DNA of 64,000 bases from Nitrincola sp048264025 (GTDB lineage: Bacteria; Pseudomonadota; Gammaproteobacteria; Pseudomonadales; Balneatricaceae): assembly GCF_048264025.1 (NCBI RefSeq), contig NZ_JBLXDN010000012.1, positions 56,872 to 120,871 on the forward strand. The letters are read 5' to 3'. Position 1 is the stretch's first letter. Every line of letters starts with the position of its first letter. Made by a program: the position numbers and the translations under genes. The notes under the pieces are model-generated. The model was given only the letters and a program-made list of their open reading frames with translations, made no database searches and was not told where the DNA came from. Below are positions 7,458 through 14,481 of this stretch, in pieces.

Positions 7458-8965
7458 CTGATCACGATCTCTTCCAGGTTTCCAACCACTGGCTGAAACT
7501 CCATACGCTCGATAACGTCTCGCTGAGCATCCACCCCTTTGGCAACGGCGACCAGTTCGACGCCATCTGCCGTTAAGCGAAAAACCGCTCGTTCAGTCAC
7601 GTAGAGCACTTCTTGCCCACGACGAACCGCTTCAGCACCGCTAAAAGTAACATGCCGCACCTGCTTAACCAGCTTCGGAATTTCCCCCATGGAGATAAAT
7701 TCAAGCGCTCCATTTTTGACAGCAACGCTCAAACCCTTGGCCTCGAACGTGCCACAGAACACAACTTTACGCGCCCCCTGAGTAATCTCTACAAATCCGC
7801 CAGGACCTACAACAGATGCCCCCAATTGAGAAACATTCACATTACCTTGCGCGTCCATCTCCCCCATTCCAAGAAAAGCGATATCGAGGCCACCACCAGC
7901 AAAGAAGTCGAACTGTTCCAATGAGCTCACGATCGCTTCCGGAAAGCGTGCTGCTCCAAACAGGGCTCCATCGAGAAGCTCACCATTGTGAATTCCCTGT
8001 TCGACCATTTCCCAACAGTTACTGACAACCTGAGGATCACTCACTGCCGAAATACCACCAGGGATACCAAAACCATAATTAACCGTCATTCCTGCACGGA
8101 GCTCACGAGCAGCCAAACCTGCAATGATACGACGGACGCCTTGCGGTCCTTCCTTACAGCCCGATCGACTAGAAGGGAGAGCTTGTCCAGAAAGAGCTGG
8201 ATCGTATTCACCAGCATAACTTTGATGCTGTTCCGGATGATGTACCAATACATCCACCATCACGCCCGGCACTGTTACTTGACGCGCTGGTACAAAGGGT
8301 TCTTCCTGAATACCTTTAACCTGTGCAATAACAAAACCACCGCTGTTGTGTGCAGCAAGCGCCACAGCATAGGCGTCCATATCAGCGGGTTCATCTGCAG
8401 TCGAAATATTCCCATGAAGATCGGCACGAGAGCCGCGCAATATGCCTACATCAATCTTAATCGGCTTATATCGAAGGTAAGGGCGACCATCAAGCTCGAT
8501 ACGCTCTACGATATCCTCTGATGCTGTCGGGCTGCACTTTCCTCCACCATTTTCAGGGTCAGCAAAAGTCCCCAACCCAATAGGCGTGATAACACCTGGA
8601 CGACCCGCCCCAACCTCACGCAAAAGAGTCGAAATAACACCTGCTGGCAACGTGTAGGCTTCAATCTCACCATCCTTTGCCATGCGTTGCAGCTCAGGAG
8701 CCCAAGACCAGTGCCCCCCAATTACTCGCTTTACCATTCCTGGTTGAGCGAAGTGACCAAGGCCGCCACCCTTGCCATTTCCAATACCTAAAGCATGGAC
8801 AATTGTCAGACCACAGGGGTGGCCCGTCTTACGGTACCGATCTCCTAGAGCATCAAGCACCAGATCAGGCTCCATCAAACCTCCACCAGAACCTGTCAGA
8901 GCCAATGTCGCGCCATCGGGGACTCGCGCTACCGCTTCCTCTACGCTCAACTGCTTGATCTTCAT
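7448..8965 (-). CDS. Family I CoA-transferase (propionate/acetate CoA-transferase-like)
   Basis: A 505-residue single-chain family I CoA-transferase in which both halves are fused. These enzymes move CoA from a donor such as acetyl-CoA to a free carboxylic acid through a glutamyl-CoA thioester. The N-terminal half has the glycine-rich VPDGATLALTGSGGG. The C-terminal half shows the family run MVEQGIHNGELL (its glutamate is the likely nucleophile), GGGLDIAFLGMGEMD and GNVNVS. GGAGATG precedes the ATG. It is a single-gene transcript with a well-formed promoter and an operator lying in the promoter spacer. In this context it would activate the acid made by the aldehyde dehydrogenase. The acyl specificity cannot be read from sequence. 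Confidence 0.9.
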   Translation of the reverse strand: MKIKQLSVEEAVARVPDGATLALTGSGGGLMEPDLVLDALGDRYRKTGHPCGLTIVHALGIGNGKGGGLGHFAQPGMVKRVIGGHWSWAPELQRMAKDGEIEAYTLPAGVISTLLREVGAGRPGVITPIGLGTFADPENGGGKCSPTASEDIVERIELDGRPYLRYKPIKIDVGILRGSRADLHGNISTADEPADMDAYAVALAAHNSGGFVIAQVKGIQEEPFVPARQVTVPGVMVDVLVHHPEQHQSYAGEYDPALSGQALPSSRSGCKEGPQGVRRIIAGLAARELRAGMTVNYGFGIPGGISAVSDPQVVSNCWEMVEQGIHNGELLDGALFGAARFPEAIVSSLEQFDFFAGGGLDIAFLGMGEMDAQGNVNVSQLGASVVGPGGFVEITQGARKVVFCGTFEAKGLSVAVKNGALEFISMGEIPKLVKQVRHVTFSGAEAVRRGQEVLYVTERAVFRLTADGVELVAVAKGVDAQRDVIERMEFQPVVGNLEEIVIRGE

Positions 8966-9029
8966 ATTACATCTCCGAAATTCGATCTAAACCGCATAGC
9001 TAACTACTAACGGTAATGCCAATAACGAA

Positions 9030-9059
9030 AGATTACTAACCAGTTAGTTACTTTGTCAA
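9030..9059 (-). promoter_or_regulatory. CoA-transferase promoter with TetR-type operator site 3 in its spacer
   Basis: On the minus strand TTGACA (9059-9054) and TAATCT (9035-9030) are separated by 18 bp. The operator copy GTAACTAACTGGTTAGTAAT (9051-9032, one change from site 1 in the 14-bp core) fills this spacer and touches the -10. A bound repressor would exclude RNA polymerase directly. Confidence 0.75.
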
Positions 9060-9263
9060 CCAGAATTATTCTTCACCGAGACTAGCCATCACTCACCGGT
9101 CTCTACACAAGGTAAACCAATACCCGAACACACAAGGAACTACCTCCCGCAATCATATGCGACAGATAAGACGCACGGAGACAGACTTCAAAGTCATAGA
9201 CCCTTAAAGCCGAGTTCAAACAAAAAATCGAGGAATAAAGAGATAGATACAACAGGGGAGCCA

Positions 9264-9297
9264 AGGTGCTGCCCTTCAGCCCTGAAAGGCAGCACCT
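9264..9297 (-). terminator. Long hairpin downstream of the porin gene
   Basis: AGGTGCTGCC-C-TTCAG and CTGAA-A-GGCAGCACCT form a stem of about 15 bp with one mismatch and a 2-nt loop. It lies about 105 nt beyond the porin stop codon. No T-run follows on the minus strand, so it may protect the mRNA 3' end rather than terminate. The remainder of the 8966-9401 gap holds the CoA-transferase promoter and nothing else I can recognise. Confidence 0.55.
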
Positions 9298-9401
9298 CGA
9301 CTATAGAGCATTACGAGCTCACGAAATTTCGTCAGCTATATGCATTGAAGGGGAAAAATTTACCAACAAAGATCTCACAAGTCACAACGCTCTATTTGGT
9401 G

Positions 9402-10679
9402 TTACCACCACCACTCGGCCTGGATACCTGCAGTCCAGCCATCGGTATCGTCGGCATAAGTGTCGCCGCCGACTTGACCTTTAAACTCATCATCCCAGAA
9501 TGCATATGTTCCAAAGAAACGCACTACCGGCCTGGCCCAATACCCCTTGCCCGCACCAATCTGGAATGCGGCAGCAGTTTTTGTAACCCCAGCATCGGTA
9601 ATACCGTTATCTACTCGGTCATACCCGAGGTCAAAAACCCAGCTCAGATGATCGGTCACAGCAATCTGGGGCCTTACACCAACACTGTACCACTTGGTTG
9701 AAACGGTATTGCCAAGTGTCGTCTCATCGGTTTCACGATAGAGCGCTGTAAAGCCAACATCCACATCTTCAGATGCAGAAAAAACCAAGTCAGTAGCCAA
9801 CTCAAAAGTATCAATATCTTCAGTTGTACCGTTATTCATTAGCGGGTTGGGTGTAAATGCATGCTGAGGAACAGCTGTACCCTCGCGATAGAGGGCCCGG
9901 ACTGTATTTGAGCCTTTGCCATCAAACAGGCTCTGGGTATGCCAGACACCAAAACCATAGCCTGACTCACTATCCAGGCCCGCGATCTCGTCCTCAGGGC
10001 GCACATTATAATATGCCCACAAATTTAGAGACCCACCATCATTGACCGCCAGGTTTTTCAGCCGGAAGTCCAACCCCATGGAATCCACTGCGTAACCATC
10101 CCGGTTATCCTCACCGTGGATCAAAGCTGCACTGAAATCGCCACCAGCAAACTTCAGATTCTCAATACCTGCACCAGCCTGGCTATTCTGAGCAGTATTA
10201 AGCCAGAAATGGTCAGTCATATAAGTGATTTGTCGATCATAATACCGACGACCAACCCAAACCTTAGTTCCATCACCTACAAAATTATCGAAACTAATGT
10301 ATGCCTGAGCTACATGATCAAGGGTGATATCAATTCCGCTGTCGTGAACCGTATATCCATCCAACATCAGATAAGCCTGAACAGATGGATCAGATGGATC
10401 CTTCGATGCATCGAAAAATTGTCGGTAATTGAATGCCATTTCAAGATTGGTATCAGCCTCATTGCCAAGTCGGTAGTTGGACCCAGCACCTGGCGCTGTA
10501 AACTCAACCAAACCTTCACCATCTTTAGAAACACCAAGCCCTGTTCGAATATAACCTTCGAAACCTAGAGTACTCTTGTCAGTAACATCGATTGCAGCCA
10601 TTGTCATGTTCGAAGCCATGAGGCTCGAAATCAAACCAGCGAGCAAGTAGCCGTGCTTCTTATTAAGATTGTTTTTCAC
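9402..10679 (-). CDS. LamB-type outer-membrane porin (maltoporin family)
   Basis: The protein has 425 residues from the GTG at 10679, with a signal peptide (VKNNLNKKHGYLLAGLISSL, cleavage expected after MTMAA). The mature part opens with the LamB pattern GFEGYIRTGLG, then SNYRLGNEADTNLE and VWVGRRYYDRQ...FWLNTAQNSQAGAGIEN, and ends with aromatic beta-strand residues (AEWWW), as in 18-strand sugar porins. The GTG is preferred over an upstream ATG at 10739 because GGGAAA precedes it and the longer N-terminus would spoil the signal sequence. It is a single gene with operator site 4 about 70 nt upstream, so it is probably part of the same regulon and is the likely entry route for the substrate. 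LamB porins usually pass oligosaccharides, which is odd beside acyl-CoA enzymes. Confidence 0.85.
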   Translation of the reverse strand: MKNNLNKKHGYLLAGLISSLMASNMTMAAIDVTDKSTLGFEGYIRTGLGVSKDGEGLVEFTAPGAGSNYRLGNEADTNLEMAFNYRQFFDASKDPSDPSVQAYLMLDGYTVHDSGIDITLDHVAQAYISFDNFVGDGTKVWVGRRYYDRQITYMTDHFWLNTAQNSQAGAGIENLKFAGGDFSAALIHGEDNRDGYAVDSMGLDFRLKNLAVNDGGSLNLWAYYNVRPEDEIAGLDSESGYGFGVWHTQSLFDGKGSNTVRALYREGTAVPQHAFTPNPLMNNGTTEDIDTFELATDLVFSASEDVDVGFTALYRETDETTLGNTVSTKWYSVGVRPQIAVTDHLSWVFDLGYDRVDNGITDAGVTKTAAAFQIGAGKGYWARPVVRFFGTYAFWDDEFKGQVGGDTYADDTDGWTAGIQAEWWW

Positions 10680-10746
10680 GGTTATTTCCCATTTTAGTTT
10701 CTGTTTCTTTAGGGAGCCTTTCTTGGCATCTTGCACCAAGATTTAT

Positions 10747-10766
10747 GTAACTAACTAGTTAGTAAC
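10747..10766 (-). promoter_or_regulatory. TetR-type operator, site 4 (porin promoter)
   Basis: GTAACTAACTAGTTAGTAAC is identical to site 1 over the 18-bp core. On the minus strand it lies between TTTCGT and CATAAA with a 17-bp spacer, the same geometry as at the CoA-transferase promoter. It is also in the gap shared with the divergent tatABC operon, whose start is about 160 nt away. Confidence 0.75.
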
Positions 10767-10924
10767 GAAAAGAGATGTTATAGTGCTTCTGCACTGAGTG
10801 CAAGCCCAATGGTTACTGAAAGATGAAGCCATCTTCAGAAATCAGATGGAGGCAGTGCCTAATCACATGCTTGACAATCCAAAATGCGATTAAAACCATA
10901 AAAACAATGAGTTAGGAGAATATC

Positions 10925-11179
10925 ATGCTTGGTGGAATTAGTGTTTGGCAGCTACTGATAGTCTTGGCCATCATCATTTTGCTGTTTGGAACCAAGAAAC
11001 TGCGCCACCTTGGTGGCGACCTTGGTGGCGCGTTGAAGAGCTTCAAAAAAGCTGTCGATGAAGAACCCTCTGAAGCCCAGTTCGATGCTAGCGCAAAGAA
11101 GCTGTCTTCGGAGCAGAGCAATGAGTTCAGTAATCACCATGCGGCTAATCACAAAACCGATCTCAGTGCTAATAGGTAA
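10925..11179 (+). CDS. tatA: Sec-independent protein translocase subunit TatA
   Basis: At 84 residues this is a standard TatA/E. One N-terminal membrane helix (ISVWQLLIVLAIIILLFG) is followed by the FGTKKLRHLGGDLGGALKSF amphipathic helix containing the conserved FG hinge, and a polar tail. TatA oligomers form the pore through which folded proteins with twin-arginine signals cross the inner membrane. GGAG lies 7 nt before the ATG. It opens a tatA-tatB-tatC operon. The cluster is AT-rich like the adjacent catabolic genes. It may therefore be a second, acquired Tat set, which cannot be decided from this window. Confidence 0.93.
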   Translation: MLGGISVWQLLIVLAIIILLFGTKKLRHLGGDLGGALKSFKKAVDEEPSEAQFDASAKKLSSEQSNEFSNHHAANHKTDLSANR

Positions 11180-11190
11180 GAGCGCCTTCG

Positions 11191-11535
11191 ATGTTTGATA
11201 TCGGCTTCTTAGAACTACTTGTTATCGGCGTAGTAGCGTTGCTTGTTCTCGGCCCCGAACGCCTGCCCCATGCAGCTCGTACCTGCGGCCTTTTGCTAGG
11301 TAGAGTCAGGCGTTCATTCTCCTCAATTCAGTCCGAAATTCGTGACGAATTGAGAGCTGAAGAACCACGAAGGACTACAGCCACTGATAGGAGAGCCCCA
11401 AAAAAAGAAATGGGAGAGGTCAATCATGTTCTTCAACAGCAACCAGCTGCAGAAAATTATCAGCCGAACAAGACTTCGAAGCGTCTTTCAGACCCACATG
11501 GCTCTATAGGATGTACTGACAATGGTGAAACGTGA
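11191..11535 (+). CDS. tatB: Sec-independent protein translocase subunit TatB
   Basis: This 114-residue protein has the TatB signature: the N-terminal helix MFDIGFLELLVIGVVALLVL followed by GPERLP, then a charged amphipathic segment and a variable polar tail. TatB works with TatC as the receptor for twin-arginine signal peptides. It starts 11 nt after tatA and its stop codon overlaps the tatC start (TGATG). The tail, rich in Lys, Asn and Gln, is poorly conserved in all TatB proteins, so its divergence here is not informative. Confidence 0.9.
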   Translation: MFDIGFLELLVIGVVALLVLGPERLPHAARTCGLLLGRVRRSFSSIQSEIRDELRAEEPRRTTATDRRAPKKEMGEVNHVLQQQPAAENYQPNKTSKRLSDPHGSIGCTDNGET

Positions 11536-12272
11536 TGAGCAAATATATAGATAAAGAACAGAGCGTTGCGACGCACCTTATAGAGTTACGTCAACGCCTG
11601 CTACGCTGCTTCATGGCAGTGCTGATTATTTTTCTCTGCCTTTTCTACTTCGCTAATGAACTCTATACTTGGCTGTCAGCTCCTCTAAGCACGCTATTGC
11701 CGGAGGGTACCAGCATGATAGCAACTGATGTTACCTCCCCTTTTTTCGCACCGTTCAAGCTAACATTGGTTCTCTCCGCTTTCTTAGCAATGCCATTTTT
11801 GCTGCACCAAGCCTGGAGCTTTATAGCACCAGGCCTGTATTTGCATGAGAAGAGGTTAGCTATCCCTCTACTGCTATCCAGTATATTTCTGTTCTATTTG
11901 GGCATATCCTTTGCTTACTTTGTCGTATTTCCTCTCATCTTCGATTTTTTCACCAGTGTCGGACCAGAAAATATTGCGGTGATGACTGATATAAGTAGCT
12001 ACCTGAATTTTGTTATCAAGCTTTTCTTTGCATTCGGTATCGTATTTGAAATTCCAGTCGCCACCCTACTGCTACTCTGGTCACGAGTAGTAAGCGTAGA
12101 AGAACTCACTTCAAAGCGGGCGTATGTAATTGTTGGCTGCTTCGTACTGGGTATGTTGATGACACCACCAGACATCATCTCACAAAGCCTTCTGGCTGTT
12201 CCTATGTGGATGCTTTTTGAGCTTGGGATCTTGCTGGGAGGCCTTATAGTCAAGCACACAACCCGAGACTAA
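11535..12272 (+). CDS. tatC: Sec-independent protein translocase subunit TatC
   Basis: A 245-residue TatC, the six-helix inner-membrane subunit that binds the twin-arginine motif. The conserved N-terminal HLIELRQRLLRC, the first periplasmic segment, the YxxPGLYLHEKR-like stretch (FIAPGLYLHEKR) and the C-terminal MLMTPPDIISQ are all present. The ATG at 11535 is chosen over a GTG at 11532 because it gives the usual one-base overlap with the tatB stop codon. The protein is full length and shows no sign of decay. Confidence 0.95.
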   Translation: MSKYIDKEQSVATHLIELRQRLLRCFMAVLIIFLCLFYFANELYTWLSAPLSTLLPEGTSMIATDVTSPFFAPFKLTLVLSAFLAMPFLLHQAWSFIAPGLYLHEKRLAIPLLLSSIFLFYLGISFAYFVVFPLIFDFFTSVGPENIAVMTDISSYLNFVIKLFFAFGIVFEIPVATLLLLWSRVVSVEELTSKRAYVIVGCFVLGMLMTPPDIISQSLLAVPMWMLFELGILLGGLIVKHTTRD

Positions 12273-12443
12273 TAAATTCGATGCAACTCATTCAGATGGC
12301 CAATTTGAATCACCAGATACTACACTAGGTGTAGGTATTAGTTTCACTTGTAGTATGCAGGGATTCATACATGTTCTCGTGCATTCGGCGCAGCCTGAAC
12401 GAATGAGTTCTGGTCACAACCTGCATACATCTGGAGAACAACT

Positions 12444-12734
12444 ATGAAAGTCATGACCCCGCAAACCATTGAAGCTGTCAGCGATGTTGTCTGCGATCTC
12501 TGCGGTGGTAGCACCACAAAGGGGAACGGATTTACACCTGAGTTTGCCACGCTGCAGGCCGACTGGGGGTACGGCTCAAACCATGATGGTGAGCAATACG
12601 AGATTCACCTGTGTGAAGGTTGTTTTTTCTCGACACTGGCGACCCTGAAAGAGCAACACCAGGCTAATCAAACCATTTCAGAACACGCGGCAGAGGCCCC
12701 TTCTGCGTTCAAGCCTAGCCGCAAACCTTCGTGA
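12444..12734 (+). CDS. Small protein with two CxxC motifs, function unknown
   Basis: The 96-residue protein carries CDLC near residue 17 and CEGC near residue 57, separated by a segment with YGSNHDGEQYEIHLC. This looks like a small zinc-binding fold (four cysteines, treble-clef or ribbon-like). I do not recognise the family. Its start is supported by TGGAG upstream of the ATG. It lies alone between tatC and a decayed hip locus, with about 170 nt of non-coding DNA on its left. A role in the hip system is possible but has no direct support. Confidence 0.6.
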   Translation: MKVMTPQTIEAVSDVVCDLCGGSTTKGNGFTPEFATLQADWGYGSNHDGEQYEIHLCEGCFFSTLATLKEQHQANQTISEHAAEAPSAFKPSRKPS

Positions 12735-12873
12735 TCTCCCGAACCAACAGCCAGCTTTCACCGCCTCGCTCAGGCAGCCAAACTTAGAATTCGGAGCTGA
12801 GTCATCGTGAACTGACAGGATCTGCTGGTCACTACTTCGTATTGCTCAACGCACCCAGGTATGTCACTCAGAT

Positions 12874-13161
12874 CTAAAACCAACTCGGTACAAACAAGCC
12901 ATCAGACTCATTAATCTGTGCATCAACCGCCAGCAGCGCCCGTGCGCCCTCTTCAGGGAGCAAATTATCGAAGAACCACTGGATTGGCCTCTTACTCGAT
13001 CCATCCTCAATGCTGCCTGCTGAACACGGCAGCATTGGGCACAAGTCGAACAACGTCCACTCTGGATCGTAGTCAAAGGCCCTGAGGTTGTTATGCTCCC
13101 GAAGTGTGCCGACCCTGGTGTGGTTCGACCACACCACTAACGTGCGATCTGAGATAGCCAT
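12874..13161 (-). pseudogene. Truncated HipA: only the N-terminal domain remains
   Basis: The 95 residues match the first domain of HipA serine/threonine kinases: LVVWSNHTRVGTLRE at the start and FFDNLLPEEGARALLA near the end. In full HipA this is followed at once by a further N-terminal segment and the roughly 300-residue kinase domain, both absent here. The reading frame ends shortly after the LLPEEG motif and only a plus-strand gene follows. It overlaps the end of hipB by 25 nt, as intact hipBA pairs do. An alternative is an orphan HipS of a three-part HipBST system, in which HipS equals this domain, but no HipT follows. A decayed hipA is the simpler reading. Confidence 0.65.
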
Positions 13162-13448
13162 TTTGCACGCCTATGGTCGGCAATACTTGTATCTTGAGAA
13201 AGCAGCGTATTCTTGAGTAGATCGGACGCATCACCGGGTAAATCAACGGTTACCTCAATGCCCAGCTCTTCCAGTAATTTCAGCAAAAGCCCAGCCTGGA
13301 TAGTAGCCTTGCCCTTTTCGACATCCACCACGTACTTGTGACTGCACCCAGCCATTGCTCCCAGATCGTCCTGACGAAGCCCTTGGGCTTTACGTGTAAA
13401 CCGAACAAGTGTTCCGATGTCCTCCACGCTCTCTATTTGAAGCTTCAT
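13137..13448 (-). CDS. hipB: HipB-like antitoxin/repressor with HTH domain
   Basis: This 103-residue protein has an XRE/Cro-type helix-turn-helix (VRFTRKAQGLRQDDLGAMAG, then KYVVDVEKGKATIQ), as in HipB. It would repress its own operon and, in an intact system, neutralise HipA. GAGGG lies 4 nt before the ATG. Three TAACCGNNCGGTTA-type palindromes stand upstream and are its likely operators. The partner kinase is truncated, so only DNA-binding and autoregulation should remain. Confidence 0.8.
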   Translation of the reverse strand: MKLQIESVEDIGTLVRFTRKAQGLRQDDLGAMAGCSHKYVVDVEKGKATIQAGLLLKLLEELGIEVTVDLPGDASDLLKNTLLSQDTSIADHRRAKWLSQIAR

Positions 13449-13461
13449 AAAACCCTCTAAA

Positions 13462-13477
13462 ATAACCGTACGGTTAT
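13462..13477. promoter_or_regulatory. hipB operator 1
   Basis: ATAACCGTACGGTTAT is a perfect 16-bp palindrome ending 14 nt before the hipB start codon. It is one of three evenly spaced copies. Confidence 0.75.
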
Positions 13478-13509
13478 AGTATACCGGACACTAGAGCCTT
13501 TACAAAAAA

Positions 13510-13527
13510 TATAACCGATCGGTTATA
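13510..13527. promoter_or_regulatory. hipB operator 2
   Basis: TATAACCGATCGGTTATA is a perfect 18-bp palindrome. Its 16-bp core starts exactly 49 bp from the core of operator 1. Confidence 0.75.
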
Positions 13528-13559
13528 GATGTAACCTATTAGCGTATTACGGGCATAAA

Positions 13560-13575
13560 ATAACCGTTCAGTTAT
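13560..13575. promoter_or_regulatory. hipB operator 3
   Basis: ATAACCGTTCAGTTAT has one mismatch between its arms. Its core starts exactly 49 bp beyond that of operator 2. Confidence 0.65.
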
Positions 13576-14163
13576 ATTTACTATTGATGTTAGTAGTCAG
13601 GGGGAGAATTAAACAGTGACCGCTCAGCGAACCCATCTTGAGCACAATGCGCTGATCACACGCTTCCACCCTGACCAAGCTCTTTCCTCTACAATGGCAT
13701 GAACTGCGTACCATCAGATCAGATCGAGTTTTCAGCTCCGACACTTCTTCAGGGTTATCGGTTATCTCACTGAGGGCGTTGTCGGACATGAGTACGCCCA
13801 TAGCGACGTTTCTTCCGGCTGCAGATAGACCAGACTGTCATTGCAACGCGCAGCAAACCGCATAGCAACCATTATTCAGGCTTATCTGCACAAGCAGCGG
13901 GTGGTTAAAATACTATCGAGGATTGATCAGATAGTTGTTGCTCCTCTTGTATATAAGCTCTTCATTAATCGTCATACGATCCGCCACACACCTAAAAGGT
14001 ACATTGATACAGCTGTAAGCGCATTGCAAAGGCCGTCCCTCCCTGGCCATCTAACTGCCTGTTGGCCTGCTTGACTAGCTCAGAACCACTGCCCCCCTCC
14101 AAGCCTGTCTCAGATTCGCTCACCGAAGGTCATTTTATGTGTAAAAAATGATTTTATCCTTGT
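13576..14163. other. Gene-free stretch between the hip locus and the tRNA scars
   Basis: I see no convincing gene here. Short open frames exist on both strands (for example 13568-13801 minus) but they have no recognisable motif, no good ribosome-binding site and unlike codon use. The stretch is AT-rich relative to the core genome and probably consists of degraded mobile-element DNA. Confidence 0.5.
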
Positions 14164-14200
14164 GACAGTATCAACTGTCGATAAGTGACAAAAAGTGTCA
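14164..14200. repeat. Two adjacent inverted repeats built on TGACA/TGTCA
   Basis: GACAGT/ACTGTC (14164-14169, 14174-14179) is followed by TGACA/TGTCA (14186-14190, 14196-14200). The motif TGACA therefore appears four times in about 40 bp in alternating orientation, roughly 100 bp from the first tRNA-fMet fragment. Arm-type recombinase sites or a small regulatory element are possible. Confidence 0.5.
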
Positions 14201-14298
14201 TACACAGCTAGCCAAAATCTAACAAAACCATCATAATGTACTGATTATATGGCACTTTATGTGATCTAAGACTGACAATGCATCTTAGCGACTTCATT

Positions 14299-14343
14299 CT
14301 CATAACCCGAAGGTCGTTGGTTCAAATCCAGCCCCCGCTACCA
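14299..14343 (+). pseudogene. tRNA-fMet 3' fragment, copy 1
   Basis: From CTCATAACCCGAAGG to the terminal CCA this matches the 3' part of bacterial initiator tRNA: anticodon loop CTCATAA, the right arm of the anticodon stem, the variable loop, and the T arm GGTTCAAATCC. Homology begins at the anticodon loop and everything upstream is unrelated, so no full cloverleaf can form. That boundary is typical of a tyrosine-recombinase attachment site in a tRNA gene. Confidence 0.75.
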
Positions 14344-14384
14344 AATTCAGAGAAAGCCGATTTCGAAAGAGATCGGCTTTTTCG
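14308..14384 (+). repeat. 77-bp direct repeat, copy A
   Basis: It runs from the anticodon-stem end of the tRNA fragment through CCA and a downstream terminator hairpin. It is repeated at 14446-14522 with two base differences, at an offset of 138 bp. Confidence 0.9.
14353..14384 (+). terminator. Terminator-like hairpin in repeat copy A
   Basis: AAAGCCGAT (14353-14361) pairs with ATCGGCTTT (14372-14380), followed by TT. This is the kind of terminator expected just behind a tRNA gene, carried along with the fragment. Confidence 0.7.
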
Positions 14385-14408
14385 CTTTTAGAACAACGGG
14401 ATACGAAC

Positions 14409-14481
14409 TGGCAGCTCGTCGGGCTCAGCCCTTGATAACCCCGGGCGAAGGTCGTTGGTGCAAATCCAGCCGCCGCTACCA
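14409..14481 (+). pseudogene. tRNA-fMet fragment, copy 2 (rearranged)
   Basis: TGGCAGCTCGTCGGGCTCA corresponds to the D arm and anticodon 5' arm of tRNA-fMet (one base off). The anticodon segment is then disrupted and the 3' part GAAGGTCGTTGG...CCA resumes. The 5' acceptor strand is missing, so it is not a functional tRNA. Confidence 0.7.

Noticed and set aside
13568..13801. 77-codon open frame on the minus strand
   Set aside because: No recognisable motif, no ribosome-binding site, and it ends inside the third hip operator.
14299..14481. Functional tRNA genes
   Set aside because: Neither copy has an acceptor 5' strand and copy 1 lacks the D arm. No cloverleaf forms.
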